Part shown: positions 1 to 7,510 of the stretch, piece after piece
Layout of the letters: every line of letters starts with the position of its first letter
Position numbering within the stretch: position 1 is the stretch's first letter
NCBI GenBank assembly: GCA_946413885.1
Contig: CAMKMK010000044.1
Coordinates: 1 to 13,461 of the forward strand
DNA from: an uncultured Prevotellaceae bacterium
GTDB lineage: Bacteria > Bacteroidota > Bacteroidia > Bacteroidales > Bacteroidaceae
Direction: 5' to 3'
DNA length: 13,461 nucleotides
The notes under the pieces: generated by a model
The model's input: only the letters and a program-made list of their open reading frames with translations
What the model was told of the DNA's origin: nothing
Database searches by the model: none
Made by a program: the position numbers and the translations under genes

Positions 1-12
1 AAAGAGACAATG

Positions 13-987
13 TTACTTCACAACCACCTTGCGGGAGGTCTTGTCCGTCCTGACAACATAAACGCCTGGCGAGGGAGCAGTAAGACGGAGATCGGTCCCT
101 GATTCCGTGAGAAGCTGGCGACCATCCAAAGAGCAAAGTGTAGCGGTAAGGAGATGGTCGCTGACGACACGAACCTGACGACCTGAAGCGAAGATTTGAA
201 GCTCTGAAGCGTAGGCAGACGAAACGGCATCTGGTTGCTGGGTACCTAAATACGTGGCGGTGATGGTCTCGAGAAAGATATTAACGGTGATGCTGTAGTA
301 TCCATTCTGAACCAAGTTCCATTTGTAGTCGTGCGAATAATTGTAGGCTACCTGAGTGGCATCGAGGATGGAAGCGTCCTGAGTGAAGGGATGGAGTGAC
401 TTGGGATTCCATCCGTATTGCCCCAGAATCTTGAACCTCTTGGATTCCACATTACCAGAATAGTTCTTGAGCAAACCTCGCCAAGTCCACACGTACGGGT
501 CGCTGATGCTCTGATACATGGGCTCGGCTTTCTCCAAATCCCAACCATCGGTCTGGTCTGGAGCCACGCATCCGCCTACTATCCACGCCTCGTACCACCA
601 CTCGAAGAGTTCGCCCCTGACGGTGGTTGAAGCGGGATCGAGCACGAAACGGTAATTATCGGCTGAGAAAAGGACTTTCCAGGCCAAAGACGACGAGTTG
701 CCTCGAGCAGAAGTGTAAGGAATGCCGTCGTTCACAATGTTGGAATCCTCGTACTTGGGCGCATAGCAGAGTGAGGTGGAACGCAAGGTTGAACTGGTGG
801 TGAGGAAAAGGTCGCCAGGCTGTAAGGTGCCGTGAAAATGGAAAGTACCATCAGCGAACTTCTCAAGTTCCTGAGACTCGCCAGGAACTGCGCTTCCAAC
901 AGCATAGATGGCACGCTGAGCCTGAGCAGAGATGACCAGAAAAAGGAATGCAAGGGAAAATATGATCTTCTTCATCGTAGTAGGCAT
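13..987 (-). CDS. SusE/SusF-like secreted glycan-binding protein with C-terminal sorting-like domain
   Basis: Probably a surface or secreted glycan-binding protein serving the GH31 enzyme encoded just upstream. The first ATG (987) gives 324 residues. The ATG at 975 gives 320 residues and begins directly with a signal peptide (MKKIIFSLAF, hydrophobic core, AQA-Q cleavage), so 975 is the likelier start. Numbered from 975, residues 22-125 and 128-245 look like two related beta-sandwich modules of SusE/SusF type: an AIYAVG or AWIVGG opening, then WDL, a W-x-G-x-L strand and an RFKI-type strand. Residues 257-320 form a small beta domain ending GVYVVRTDKTSRKVVVK, like type IX secretion C-terminal domains. 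The signal peptide has no lipobox cysteine, whereas classical SusE/F are lipoproteins. It lies 4 bp after the GH31 stop, so it is surely co-transcribed. The ligand cannot be read from the sequence, and the family call rests on motif resemblance only. Confidence 0.65.
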   Translation of the reverse strand: MPTTMKKIIFSLAFLFLVISAQAQRAIYAVGSAVPGESQELEKFADGTFHFHGTLQPGDLFLTTSSTLRSTSLCYAPKYEDSNIVNDGIPYTSARGNSSSLAWKVLFSADNYRFVLDPASTTVRGELFEWWYEAWIVGGCVAPDQTDGWDLEKAEPMYQSISDPYVWTWRGLLKNYSGNVESKRFKILGQYGWNPKSLHPFTQDASILDATQVAYNYSHDYKWNLVQNGYYSITVNIFLETITATYLGTQQPDAVSSAYASELQIFASGRQVRVVSDHLLTATLCSLDGRQLLTESGTDLRLTAPSPGVYVVRTDKTSRKVVVK

Positions 988-991
988 TTAT

Positions 992-3292
992 TTAGAGATG
1001 AGCCATCGTACTGGGGGCACCAATGACATGAATGTTGACAGGAGTAGAGCAACTGCGGCGAGGAACGGTAATTCTAAGCACCCGCGAGTCGGCATCGTAG
1101 CGGCAAACCTGATCGTCAGAGAGCACATCCTGACCATCGAGAGTAACACCCTCAGGCTGCATCTCCTGACCCAGGAACTCGACTTGCCACACGCGCTCAG
1201 CAGGCATCGAATCAAAGTGACCTTCGCGTGCTGCAATCTGGAAGTCTATGTTTCCCCCCGCACGATGCTGAGAGAAACGTGTATCTGTAAACTGAGTGGG
1301 ATAATCCTGCGTGTCTCCAGCGTCCTCGTAAAACCTTCCCTCTCCATCCGCTCCTGGTACTACCTGCACGATGATCGTGTCAGGAGTAGTTTGCACCGTT
1401 CGCTGATCAGGATAGTTAGGTATGATGGAGCCAGCACGATAATAAAGCGGAATCTCATCGGAAGTGAAATATCCCATGAAGGTGCGGTCGCCTGAAATGA
1501 GACGACCAGACGTAGTGTCCCACCACTTGCCTTCAGGGAGCCAAATGCTGCGGTGGGCGTAACCATCGGATTGAGTTGGCATATAGACGGGAGCCACGAG
1601 CATATCGTTGCCAAAGAAGTACTCATCCTCGTACTTATAGGCATTGTTCTCTTCAGGATACTCGTAATAGAGGGGACGGTTCATGCCGATGCCTGTCTCG
1701 TAAGTCTCGCGTGCAGCCGTATATAAATAAGGAAAGATGCGGTAACGAAGACGAACAGCATCGAGGAGTTGCGGGAAATTGCTGTAACGCCAAATGCGAC
1801 GCTCGAGATTGCTGGCGTTGGTTGCATGAGAACGGAAAATGGGAGTGAAAGCGCCAAACTGCATCCAGCGAAGGAAAAGTTCAGGATCATTGTTGCCTCC
1901 CTGATGACCGCCCAGATCATGTCCCCAGTAGGCATAGCCGACGTTGCTGGCTTGGCTGGTGAAACCCACTTCGAAGGCGAGGGTGCTCCAAGCAGAAAAA
2001 GTATCGCCCGAAAAACCTATCTGATAGCGATGACTGCCAAGACCTCCCCAACGATGAAAGATGACGGGACGTACCTCAGGACGATTGATGCGCATATCCT
2101 CAAAGAAGACATGATTGCACCAAAATGTCTCCCCCAACCCATCCAAATATGGATTGGTTAACCATTGCTGCCAGTCGAGCCACCAGAAATCCACTCCATC
2201 CTGCTCACGGAGACGTATGATATTCTTGAACATTGACTTGTAGAACGTGTAGTCATTAAGCTGCCAAGGAATGGTTTCAGTCGAAGTGGAAGGCAATCCC
2301 ATATCGGCTCGCAGGAGTGAATAGTTGTCCTCGTTGCTCTTCACTCCATAAGCAGGATGAAGATTTAGACTTGTTTTGAGACCATGCTGATGAAAGTAGG
2401 CAAGCAACTGCTTGGGATTGGGAATCAAATCGGTGTTCCAAGTCCATCCCGTCCAGCCGTTGATGTGCCAATCCGTATCAACAATCATCACATCAATGGG
2501 AATATTGTTATGCTCAATCTCCATCACGAGTTGACGGAACTGCTGCTGGGTGTAGGCATAATAACGACTGTACCAGTATCCAAAGATGTACTTGGGAGGC
2601 AAGGGAATGCGACCGGCTACAAGAACGAAATCGCGGAGGCATTGCTTGTAATCGTGGCCATAACCAAGGAAATACCAGTCTGTGGCAGCAGGATCGACAG
2701 GCTTGTCAACCCACATGAAGCCATCGCTGGTAGGCTGAAAAACGAAACTTCGACTGCCGTCACCTCGTTGGGTCGAAGGTGACTCGTCGATAATGCTCCA
2801 TCCAGCACGTGAAAGAAGGCCTTTCTCGATACCCTCCTTGAAGGAATCACCCCAAGCATTATCGAGCGTACGACGTGTTCCTCCCAGATTGAGGGCATCA
2901 TCCTTGCCTGGATACCACGTGACAGCTTGCCCATTAAGCAGAAAAGTGATGCTTAGATTCTTGGTGGAACGGTCTGTCGCTTTAGGCTGGGAACCAATAC
3001 GATAGCGTAACTCCAAGGCGGACGTCCTGATGTAGAGGTAACCATCCTCAGTCTGCGTCGTGAACTCCGGCACAGGAAGTTTACGATTGACAACGGCAAA
3101 GCTGGCTCGATCCTCAAATTGGGCAGTCTCGCTGTACTGCATACGAATCATCTGAGGCGTGAGAACGGTGAAGCGCATATTACCTGAGAGCACAACAGCT
3201 TCAGGATTTGGAATGGGGTCATACCCGTCCTGAGCCTGCATGAAAAGAAAACTTACAAGACCCAGAAAAAGGGTGAGATAACGATGTTTCAT
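992..3292 (-). CDS. Secreted glycoside hydrolase family 31 (alpha-glucosidase-like)
   Basis: A 766-residue retaining alpha-glycosidase that would cleave terminal alpha-linked sugars from oligosaccharides in the periplasm or at the surface. Residues 1-20 are a signal peptide (MKHRYLTLFLGLVSFLFMQA). Residues about 30-225 are the N-terminal beta-sandwich, about 230-545 the (beta/alpha)8 barrel, and the rest the C-terminal beta domains. Catalytic features are visible: the nucleophile Asp373 in FWWLDWQQW, the acid/base Asp430 in FSGDTFSAW, and the substrate-site motifs VDTDWH (271-276), FHRWGG (412-417), WGHDLGG (456-462) and FRSH (486-489). Length is normal for GH31. The nucleophile context WWLDWQQ differs from the D-M-N-E motif of classical alpha-glucosidases and alpha-xylosidases, so specificity is open: alpha-glucoside, alpha-galactoside or another. 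Starts 163 bp from the divergent mmdA gene and shares a transcript with the SusE/F-like gene. Confidence 0.93.
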   Translation of the reverse strand: MKHRYLTLFLGLVSFLFMQAQDGYDPIPNPEAVVLSGNMRFTVLTPQMIRMQYSETAQFEDRASFAVVNRKLPVPEFTTQTEDGYLYIRTSALELRYRIGSQPKATDRSTKNLSITFLLNGQAVTWYPGKDDALNLGGTRRTLDNAWGDSFKEGIEKGLLSRAGWSIIDESPSTQRGDGSRSFVFQPTSDGFMWVDKPVDPAATDWYFLGYGHDYKQCLRDFVLVAGRIPLPPKYIFGYWYSRYYAYTQQQFRQLVMEIEHNNIPIDVMIVDTDWHINGWTGWTWNTDLIPNPKQLLAYFHQHGLKTSLNLHPAYGVKSNEDNYSLLRADMGLPSTSTETIPWQLNDYTFYKSMFKNIIRLREQDGVDFWWLDWQQWLTNPYLDGLGETFWCNHVFFEDMRINRPEVRPVIFHRWGGLGSHRYQIGFSGDTFSAWSTLAFEVGFTSQASNVGYAYWGHDLGGHQGGNNDPELFLRWMQFGAFTPIFRSHATNASNLERRIWRYSNFPQLLDAVRLRYRIFPYLYTAARETYETGIGMNRPLYYEYPEENNAYKYEDEYFFGNDMLVAPVYMPTQSDGYAHRSIWLPEGKWWDTTSGRLISGDRTFMGYFTSDEIPLYYRAGSIIPNYPDQRTVQTTPDTIIVQVVPGADGEGRFYEDAGDTQDYPTQFTDTRFSQHRAGGNIDFQIAAREGHFDSMPAERVWQVEFLGQEMQPEGVTLDGQDVLSDDQVCRYDADSRVLRITVPRRSCSTPVNIHVIGAPSTMAHL

Positions 3293-3316
3293 TTAGATAT
3301 ATAATATTTCAAGTTG

Positions 3317-3324
3317 CAAAAATA
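3317..3324 (-). promoter_or_regulatory. Predicted Bacteroidetes -7 box for the GH31 unit
   Basis: On the minus strand this reads TATTTTTG, matching the Bacteroidetes sigma-ABfr -7 consensus TAnnTTTG. It lies 24 bp upstream of the GH31 ATG (3292). No convincing -33 TTTG element was found at the expected distance. The AT-rich context makes chance matches possible. Confidence 0.45.
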
Positions 3325-3409
3325 AACATTTTTCTGGAAAAACCCGAAAGAGGGTAAATTTTTAACCAAGATTTTACATAAAATAGAATCGTCTTACATC
3401 TTTTTTTAT

Positions 3410-3417
3410 TACCTTTG
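3410..3417 (+). promoter_or_regulatory. Predicted Bacteroidetes -7 box for the mmd operon
   Basis: TACCTTTG followed by CGTGCG matches TAnnTTTG and lies 38 bp upstream of the mmdA ATG (3456), leaving a leader of roughly 30 nt that is A/T-rich with no Shine-Dalgarno sequence, as is common in this phylum. No clear -33 element is seen. A small ACCC/GGGT inverted repeat (3342-3345 and 3352-3355) sits between the two divergent promoters and might be a regulator site. Confidence 0.6.
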
Positions 3418-3455
3418 CGTGCGAAAAAAGCAATCCTTTATTTATCTAAATAAAA

Positions 3456-5027
3456 ATGAGTATTCAAACAGAAAAAATCAAGGAGTTGGTAGAACTCCGT
3501 GCCAAAGCCCGTATTGGTGGAGGCGAAAAAGCTATTGAGAAACAGCACGCTAAAGGCAAACTCACGGCACACGAACGTATTGCCTTGTTGCTGGATGAAG
3601 GTAGTTTCGAGGAAATGGACATGTTCGTGGAGCACCGCTGTACGAACTTCGGTATGGAAAAGAAGCATTATCTGGGTGATGGTGTAGTGACTGGCTGCGG
3701 TACCATCGGCGGTCGTCTGGTCTATGTCTTCGCTCAGGACTTCACCGTATCGGCAGGTTCTCTGAGTGAAATGCTGGCAAGCAAAATCTGCAAGGTAATG
3801 GATATGGCTATGAAGGTGGGCGCACCCGTTATCGGACTGAATGACTCTGGTGGCGCACGTCTGCAAGAGGGTATCAATGCTCTGGCCGGTTATGCTGAGA
3901 TCTTCCAGCGCAACATCATGGCAAGCGGTGTGATTCCCCAGTTGAGTGCCATTATGGGTCCTTGTGCAGGTGGAGCTGTTTATAGCCCTGCCCTGACTGA
4001 TTTCACCTTCATGGTGGAGAACTCCAGCTACATGTTCCTTACTGGTCCTGGCCCTGTGAAAGCCGTTTTGGGTGAGGTTGTTACCCAAGAACAATTAGGA
4101 GGTGCCAGCGTACACTCTACCAAGTCTGGCGTTACCCACTTCACCGCTAAGAGTGATGAGGAGTGCATCGCCATGATCAAACAACTTGTGAGCTACATTC
4201 CTCAGAACAACATGGAAAAGACACCTCGCGTGGAATGTACTGATCCAATAGACCGCAAGGAAGATTTCCTGAACGATATCATTCCTGACAATCCCAACAT
4301 GGCTTATGACATGTACGAGGTGATTGTCAGTATCGTGGACAACGGAGAATTCTTTGAGGTTCAGCCTAATTTTGCTAAGAACATCATCATCGGCTTCGCA
4401 CGCTTCAACGGTGAAAGTGTTGGTGTAGTCGCCAATCAACCCAAGCAGTTGGCTGGTGTGCTGGACTGCAATTCAAGCCGTAAAGGCGCACGTTTCGTAC
4501 GTTTCTGTGACGCATTCAATATCCCTATCGTGACTCTCGTGGACGTTCCAGGATTCTTGCCTGGCACAGGTCAAGAGTACAACGCTGTCATCCAGCACGG
4601 AGCCAAGTTGCTCTATGCTTATGGTGAGGCTACCATACCCAAAGTTACCGTTACCCTGCGCAAGTCCTATGGTGGTTCTCACATTGTGATGTCATGCAAG
4701 CAGTTGCGTGGTGACCTGAACTACGCATGGCCATCTTCCGAAATTGCTGTCATGGGAGCCAGCGGTGCTGCTTCCGTCCTTTATGCTAAAGAGGCTAAGG
4801 CGCTGAAGGAAGAGGGAAAGACCGAAGAGGCAAAAGCTTTCATCAAGGAGAAGGAGGACGAATACAACAAGCTGTTCGCAACTCCCTACCAGGCTGCCAA
4901 GTATGGCTACATCGATGATGTGATTGAGCCACGCAACACTCGTTTCCGTATCATCCGTGCTCTGGCCCAGTTGGCAAACAAGAAGTTGACCAACCCTGCC
5001 AAGAAACACGGCAATATTCCTCTGTAA
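3456..5027 (+). CDS. mmdA: Methylmalonyl-CoA decarboxylase alpha subunit (acyl-CoA carboxyltransferase)
   Basis: A 523-residue cytoplasmic carboxyltransferase of the propionyl-CoA carboxylase beta-chain type. It transfers the carboxyl group of (S)-methylmalonyl-CoA to biotin on the carrier protein and releases propionyl-CoA. Visible crotonase-like motifs include NDSGGARLQEGI (129-140), GPCAGGAVYSPALTDF (168-183) forming an oxyanion region, LVDVPGFLPGTGQE (361-374) and GGSHIVMSCKQL (406-417). Length is normal. It is the first gene of the run, 18 bp before the OadG-like gene. The neighbours (membrane beta subunit, gamma/delta subunit, biotin carrier) and the absence of a biotin carboxylase gene favour the Na+-pumping decarboxylase over a carboxylase. 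Oxaloacetate decarboxylase is excluded because its alpha subunit is an unrelated TIM-barrel protein. A glutaconyl-CoA decarboxylase is less likely in this lineage. Confidence 0.93.
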   Translation: MSIQTEKIKELVELRAKARIGGGEKAIEKQHAKGKLTAHERIALLLDEGSFEEMDMFVEHRCTNFGMEKKHYLGDGVVTGCGTIGGRLVYVFAQDFTVSAGSLSEMLASKICKVMDMAMKVGAPVIGLNDSGGARLQEGINALAGYAEIFQRNIMASGVIPQLSAIMGPCAGGAVYSPALTDFTFMVENSSYMFLTGPGPVKAVLGEVVTQEQLGGASVHSTKSGVTHFTAKSDEECIAMIKQLVSYIPQNNMEKTPRVECTDPIDRKEDFLNDIIPDNPNMAYDMYEVIVSIVDNGEFFEVQPNFAKNIIIGFARFNGESVGVVANQPKQLAGVLDCNSSRKGARFVRFCDAFNIPIVTLVDVPGFLPGTGQEYNAVIQHGAKLLYAYGEATIPKVTVTLRKSYGGSHIVMSCKQLRGDLNYAWPSSEIAVMGASGAASVLYAKEAKALKEEGKTEEAKAFIKEKEDEYNKLFATPYQAAKYGYIDDVIEPRNTRFRIIRALAQLANKKLTNPAKKHGNIPL

Positions 5028-5045
5028 TCAAAAAAAAGAAAAGAT

Positions 5046-5381
5046 ATGACAGTATTATCAGTTGACTGGGGTGTAGCTTGGATGCTGGCAGGAATCTCTG
5101 TTGCAACAGTATTTTCCATCCTGATCATTCTCGTACTGGTGCTGCAGATTTTCAGCTTGCTGACAAAAGGTTCCAGCAAGGGCACAACGTCCCAACCTGC
5201 TGCTGTTCCCGTTGTCTCCAAGGCAGCATCTTTGGCAACAGCCAGCGAGGAAGACAAAGCCGCTGTGGCTATTGCCCTGTATCTGTATCTAAACAACTCT
5301 CACGATGTGGAGAGTGGCGTCTTGACCATTGCCCAGGAACGTTATCCAGCATGGCATGCAGTACTGAATCCTACACTATAA
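5046..5381 (+). CDS. OadG-like gamma/delta subunit of the sodium-pumping decarboxylase
   Basis: A 111-residue small membrane subunit that in related pumps (OadG, MmdD) assembles and stabilises the alpha, beta and carrier subunits. Residues 1-12 are a short N-terminus, 13-39 a single strongly hydrophobic helix, 40-65 a Ser/Thr/Pro/Ala linker, and 66-111 a cytoplasmic tail (EEDKAAVAIALYLYLNN, then PAWHAVLNPTL). This one-helix-plus-linker layout, and its position directly after mmdA, are the basis of the call, since OadG sequences diverge strongly. The tail resembles the short conserved segment seen in Bacteroidales versions, with an acidic/alanine helix and a tryptophan near the end. The gap to mmdC is 62 bp and holds no promoter-like box. 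Confidence 0.82.
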   Translation: MTVLSVDWGVAWMLAGISVATVFSILIILVLVLQIFSLLTKGSSKGTTSQPAAVPVVSKAASLATASEEDKAAVAIALYLYLNNSHDVESGVLTIAQERYPAWHAVLNPTL

Positions 5382-5443
5382 GTGTAAGAAAGAGAGAATG
5401 TTGAACAAGGAAAGATGAATGAATAAATTAATTTAAAATTCAA

Positions 5444-6172
5444 ATGAAAGATTTCAAGTTTAAGATAGACGGTACCGACTATACAGCTACTGTAGCAGAA
5501 CAAGAGAATGGCTCATTAGAGGTAACCGTCAACGGTAAGGCTTATCAGGTGGAACTCCCTGAGGCAGTACATGCTCCACATCCCACGATACATCATCCAG
5601 CTGCCAATGCAGCTACACCAGTAGCCACGCCTCAGGCAGCAACTGGAGGTTCCAACACCATCAGTGCTCCTCTGCCTGGTACTATTACCAAGGTGGTAGT
5701 CAGCGATGGGCAAAAGGTTAAGAAAGGCGATGTACTCATCATCATGGAAGCCATGAAGATGGCTAACGATATCGTGGCTGAAGCTGACGGAACAGTAAAG
5801 AAGGTTGTCGTCACCGTTGGCCAAAGCGTAAATCAAGGCGAGGCACTGGTTGAGTTCCAAGCTGACGCTCAAGCTGCACCTGCGGCTCCCGCTCCCAAGC
5901 CTGCCGCTGCACCTGTTGCTCCTCAGGCAGCTTCTGCTGCCCCCAAACCAGCTGCTGGCGCAAGTTGTGTAACCGCTCCCCTTCCTGGTACTGTAACCAA
6001 GATTTTAGTGAAGGCTGGTGACCAGGTGAACGCAGGCGATACCGTCCTCGTACTGGAAGCTATGAAGATGGAGAACAACATCACAGCCGAGTCCGCAGGT
6101 ACCGTGAAAGCAGTCCTCGTTGAGCAAGGCGCTCAGGTACAGGGTGGCGATGCACTTGTTGAAATAGCATAA
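5444..6172 (+). CDS. mmdC: Biotin carboxyl carrier subunit with two tandem biotinyl domains
   Basis: A 242-residue carrier that shuttles CO2 on biotin from MmdA to the membrane subunit MmdB. Residues 1-41 are a small N-terminal region (MKDFKFKIDG..YQVELPE) like that of Bacteroidales carriers, followed by a His/Pro/Ala linker. Residues about 74-138 are a first complete biotinyl domain with biotin lysine Lys105 in EAMKM. Residues 139-173 are an Ala/Pro linker. Residues about 177-241 are a second complete domain with Lys208 in EAMKM. By hand alignment the two domains match at about 35 of 65 positions, so they are paralogous repeats and both keep the lysine, the flanking methionines and the APLPGT opening. 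Usual carriers in this system have one domain and about 130-145 residues, so this is an internal duplication. It lies 34 bp before mmdB. Both lysines are inferred to be biotinylated. Confidence 0.92.
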   Translation: MKDFKFKIDGTDYTATVAEQENGSLEVTVNGKAYQVELPEAVHAPHPTIHHPAANAATPVATPQAATGGSNTISAPLPGTITKVVVSDGQKVKKGDVLIIMEAMKMANDIVAEADGTVKKVVVTVGQSVNQGEALVEFQADAQAAPAAPAPKPAAAPVAPQAASAAPKPAAGASCVTAPLPGTVTKILVKAGDQVNAGDTVLVLEAMKMENNITAESAGTVKAVLVEQGAQVQGGDALVEIA

Positions 6173-6206
6173 TGGAAGTAAGCAGTAAATACGAGACACG
6201 GAAATT

Positions 6207-7496
6207 ATGAAAACCAACATTAAATTCCTATCCATTCTGGCAATGCTGCTTCTGGTGGCTACTCCCATGATGGCTGCAGGCTTCAATGTGGAAGAAGGTT
6301 TGGGCAATTTCTTTGAAGAAATGGGCTTCGTAACATTCTTCTACGGAGAAGGCTGGAAAAATGCAGTAATGCTGCTCATTGGCTGCCTGCTACTCTATTT
6401 GGCCATCAAGAAAGAGTACGAGCCTCTGTTGCTGTTGCCTATCGCATTTGGCATGATTCTGACCAATCTGCCTGGTGCCGGCATGTTTGATTCGCAGATG
6501 TGGAACGACGAGTTCCTGAACCCCAACAGTCCTTATTATCACAGCTATGGTCACATCATGCGTGAAGGAGGACTTCTTGACATCCTCTATATAGGAGTAA
6601 AGGCTGGCGTGTATCCTTGCCTGATCTTCATGGGTGTAGGCGCGATGACGGACTTTGGTCCTCTGATTGCCAATCCCAAGAGTCTCTTGTTGGGTGCTGC
6701 CGCTCAAATCGGTATCTTTGCTACCTTTCTGGTAACACAGATTGATATCCCCATTTTCGGCTTCACCCCTGCTCAGGCAGCTTCCATCGGTATCATTGGT
6801 GGTGCTGATGGCCCCACAGCTATCTTCCTGACCAGCAAACTAGCTCCTGAGCTGCTTGGTCCCATCGCTGTGGCAGCTTATAGCTATATGGCTCTTGTCC
6901 CTGTGATTCAACCTCCTATCATGAGACTGTTGACCACCAAGGATGAGCGTATGATACGCATGAGCCAGCTACGCAGCGTGAGCAAGAAGGAAAAGATCCT
7001 CTTCCCCATCATTGTGGCTATCATCGTATCCCTCATCGTTCCCTCAGCAGGAACGCTGATTGGTTGCTTGATGTTGGGTAACCTGATGAAGGAGAGCGGT
7101 GTAGTGGAGCGTTTGAGCAAGGCTGCTCAGAACGAACTGAACAACATCGTGGTCATCTGTCTGGGTCTGACTGTAGGTGCAACGGCTACCGCCACTTCTT
7201 TCATGAACTGGCAAACATTGGGTATCCTCTGTGTAGGAATCGTAGCATTTGGTATTGGTAGTGGTTGCGGTGTTCTGATGGCTAAGGTGATGAACCTGTT
7301 CCTGAAGGAGAAGATCAATCCTCTGATTGGGTCTGCTGGAGTGAGTGCCGTCCCCATGGCTGCTCGCGTTAGCCAGGCAGAAGGTCAAAAGGCCGACCCA
7401 CGCAACTTCTTGCTGATGCACGCTATGGGTCCCAACGTGGCTGGCGTGATCGGCTCAGCTGTTGCTGCAGGTATCCTGCTCAGCTTCTTAGGTTAA
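6207..7496 (+). CDS. mmdB: Sodium-pumping decarboxylase beta subunit (carboxybiotin decarboxylase)
   Basis: A 429-residue integral membrane protein of the OadB/GcdB/MmdB family. It decarboxylates carboxybiotin on the carrier and couples this to Na+ export across the inner membrane. Many hydrophobic helices are visible. Family signatures include KKEYEPLLLLPIAFG (68-82), FMGVGAMTDFGPL (141-153), GGADGPT (198-204), NPLIGSAGVSAVPMAAR (371-387) and HAMGPNVAGVIGSA (405-418). The residues known to matter in Klebsiella OadB (Asp203, Tyr229, Asn373, Gly377, Ser382, Arg389) appear to correspond here to Asp201, Tyr227, Asn371, Gly375, Ser380 and Arg387. Residues 1-24 form an extra signal-peptide-like segment (MKTNIKFLSILAMLLLVATP, then MMAA) ahead of the usual start. 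The next gene begins 14 bp downstream. Confidence 0.95.
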   Translation: MKTNIKFLSILAMLLLVATPMMAAGFNVEEGLGNFFEEMGFVTFFYGEGWKNAVMLLIGCLLLYLAIKKEYEPLLLLPIAFGMILTNLPGAGMFDSQMWNDEFLNPNSPYYHSYGHIMREGGLLDILYIGVKAGVYPCLIFMGVGAMTDFGPLIANPKSLLLGAAAQIGIFATFLVTQIDIPIFGFTPAQAASIGIIGGADGPTAIFLTSKLAPELLGPIAVAAYSYMALVPVIQPPIMRLLTTKDERMIRMSQLRSVSKKEKILFPIIVAIIVSLIVPSAGTLIGCLMLGNLMKESGVVERLSKAAQNELNNIVVICLGLTVGATATATSFMNWQTLGILCVGIVAFGIGSGCGVLMAKVMNLFLKEKINPLIGSAGVSAVPMAARVSQAEGQKADPRNFLLMHAMGPNVAGVIGSAVAAGILLSFLG

Positions 7497-7510
7497 TAAC
7501 TCAATCCTCT

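Noticed and set aside
932..1495. A 187-codon plus-strand frame over the GH31 3' end
   Set aside because: It overlaps the GH31 C-terminal domain and the SusE/F-like gene start, has an Arg/Ser-rich unstructured composition and no promoter.
3438..4094. A 218-codon open frame on the minus strand opposite mmdA
   Set aside because: It lies wholly antisense to the strongly conserved mmdA apart from 18 bases, has no recognisable domain and is His/Thr/Cys-rich as expected for a shadow frame.
3456..7496. Acetyl-CoA or propionyl-CoA carboxylase operon
   Set aside because: No biotin carboxylase gene is present and the beta subunit is a carboxybiotin decarboxylase Na+ pump, which points to a decarboxylase complex.
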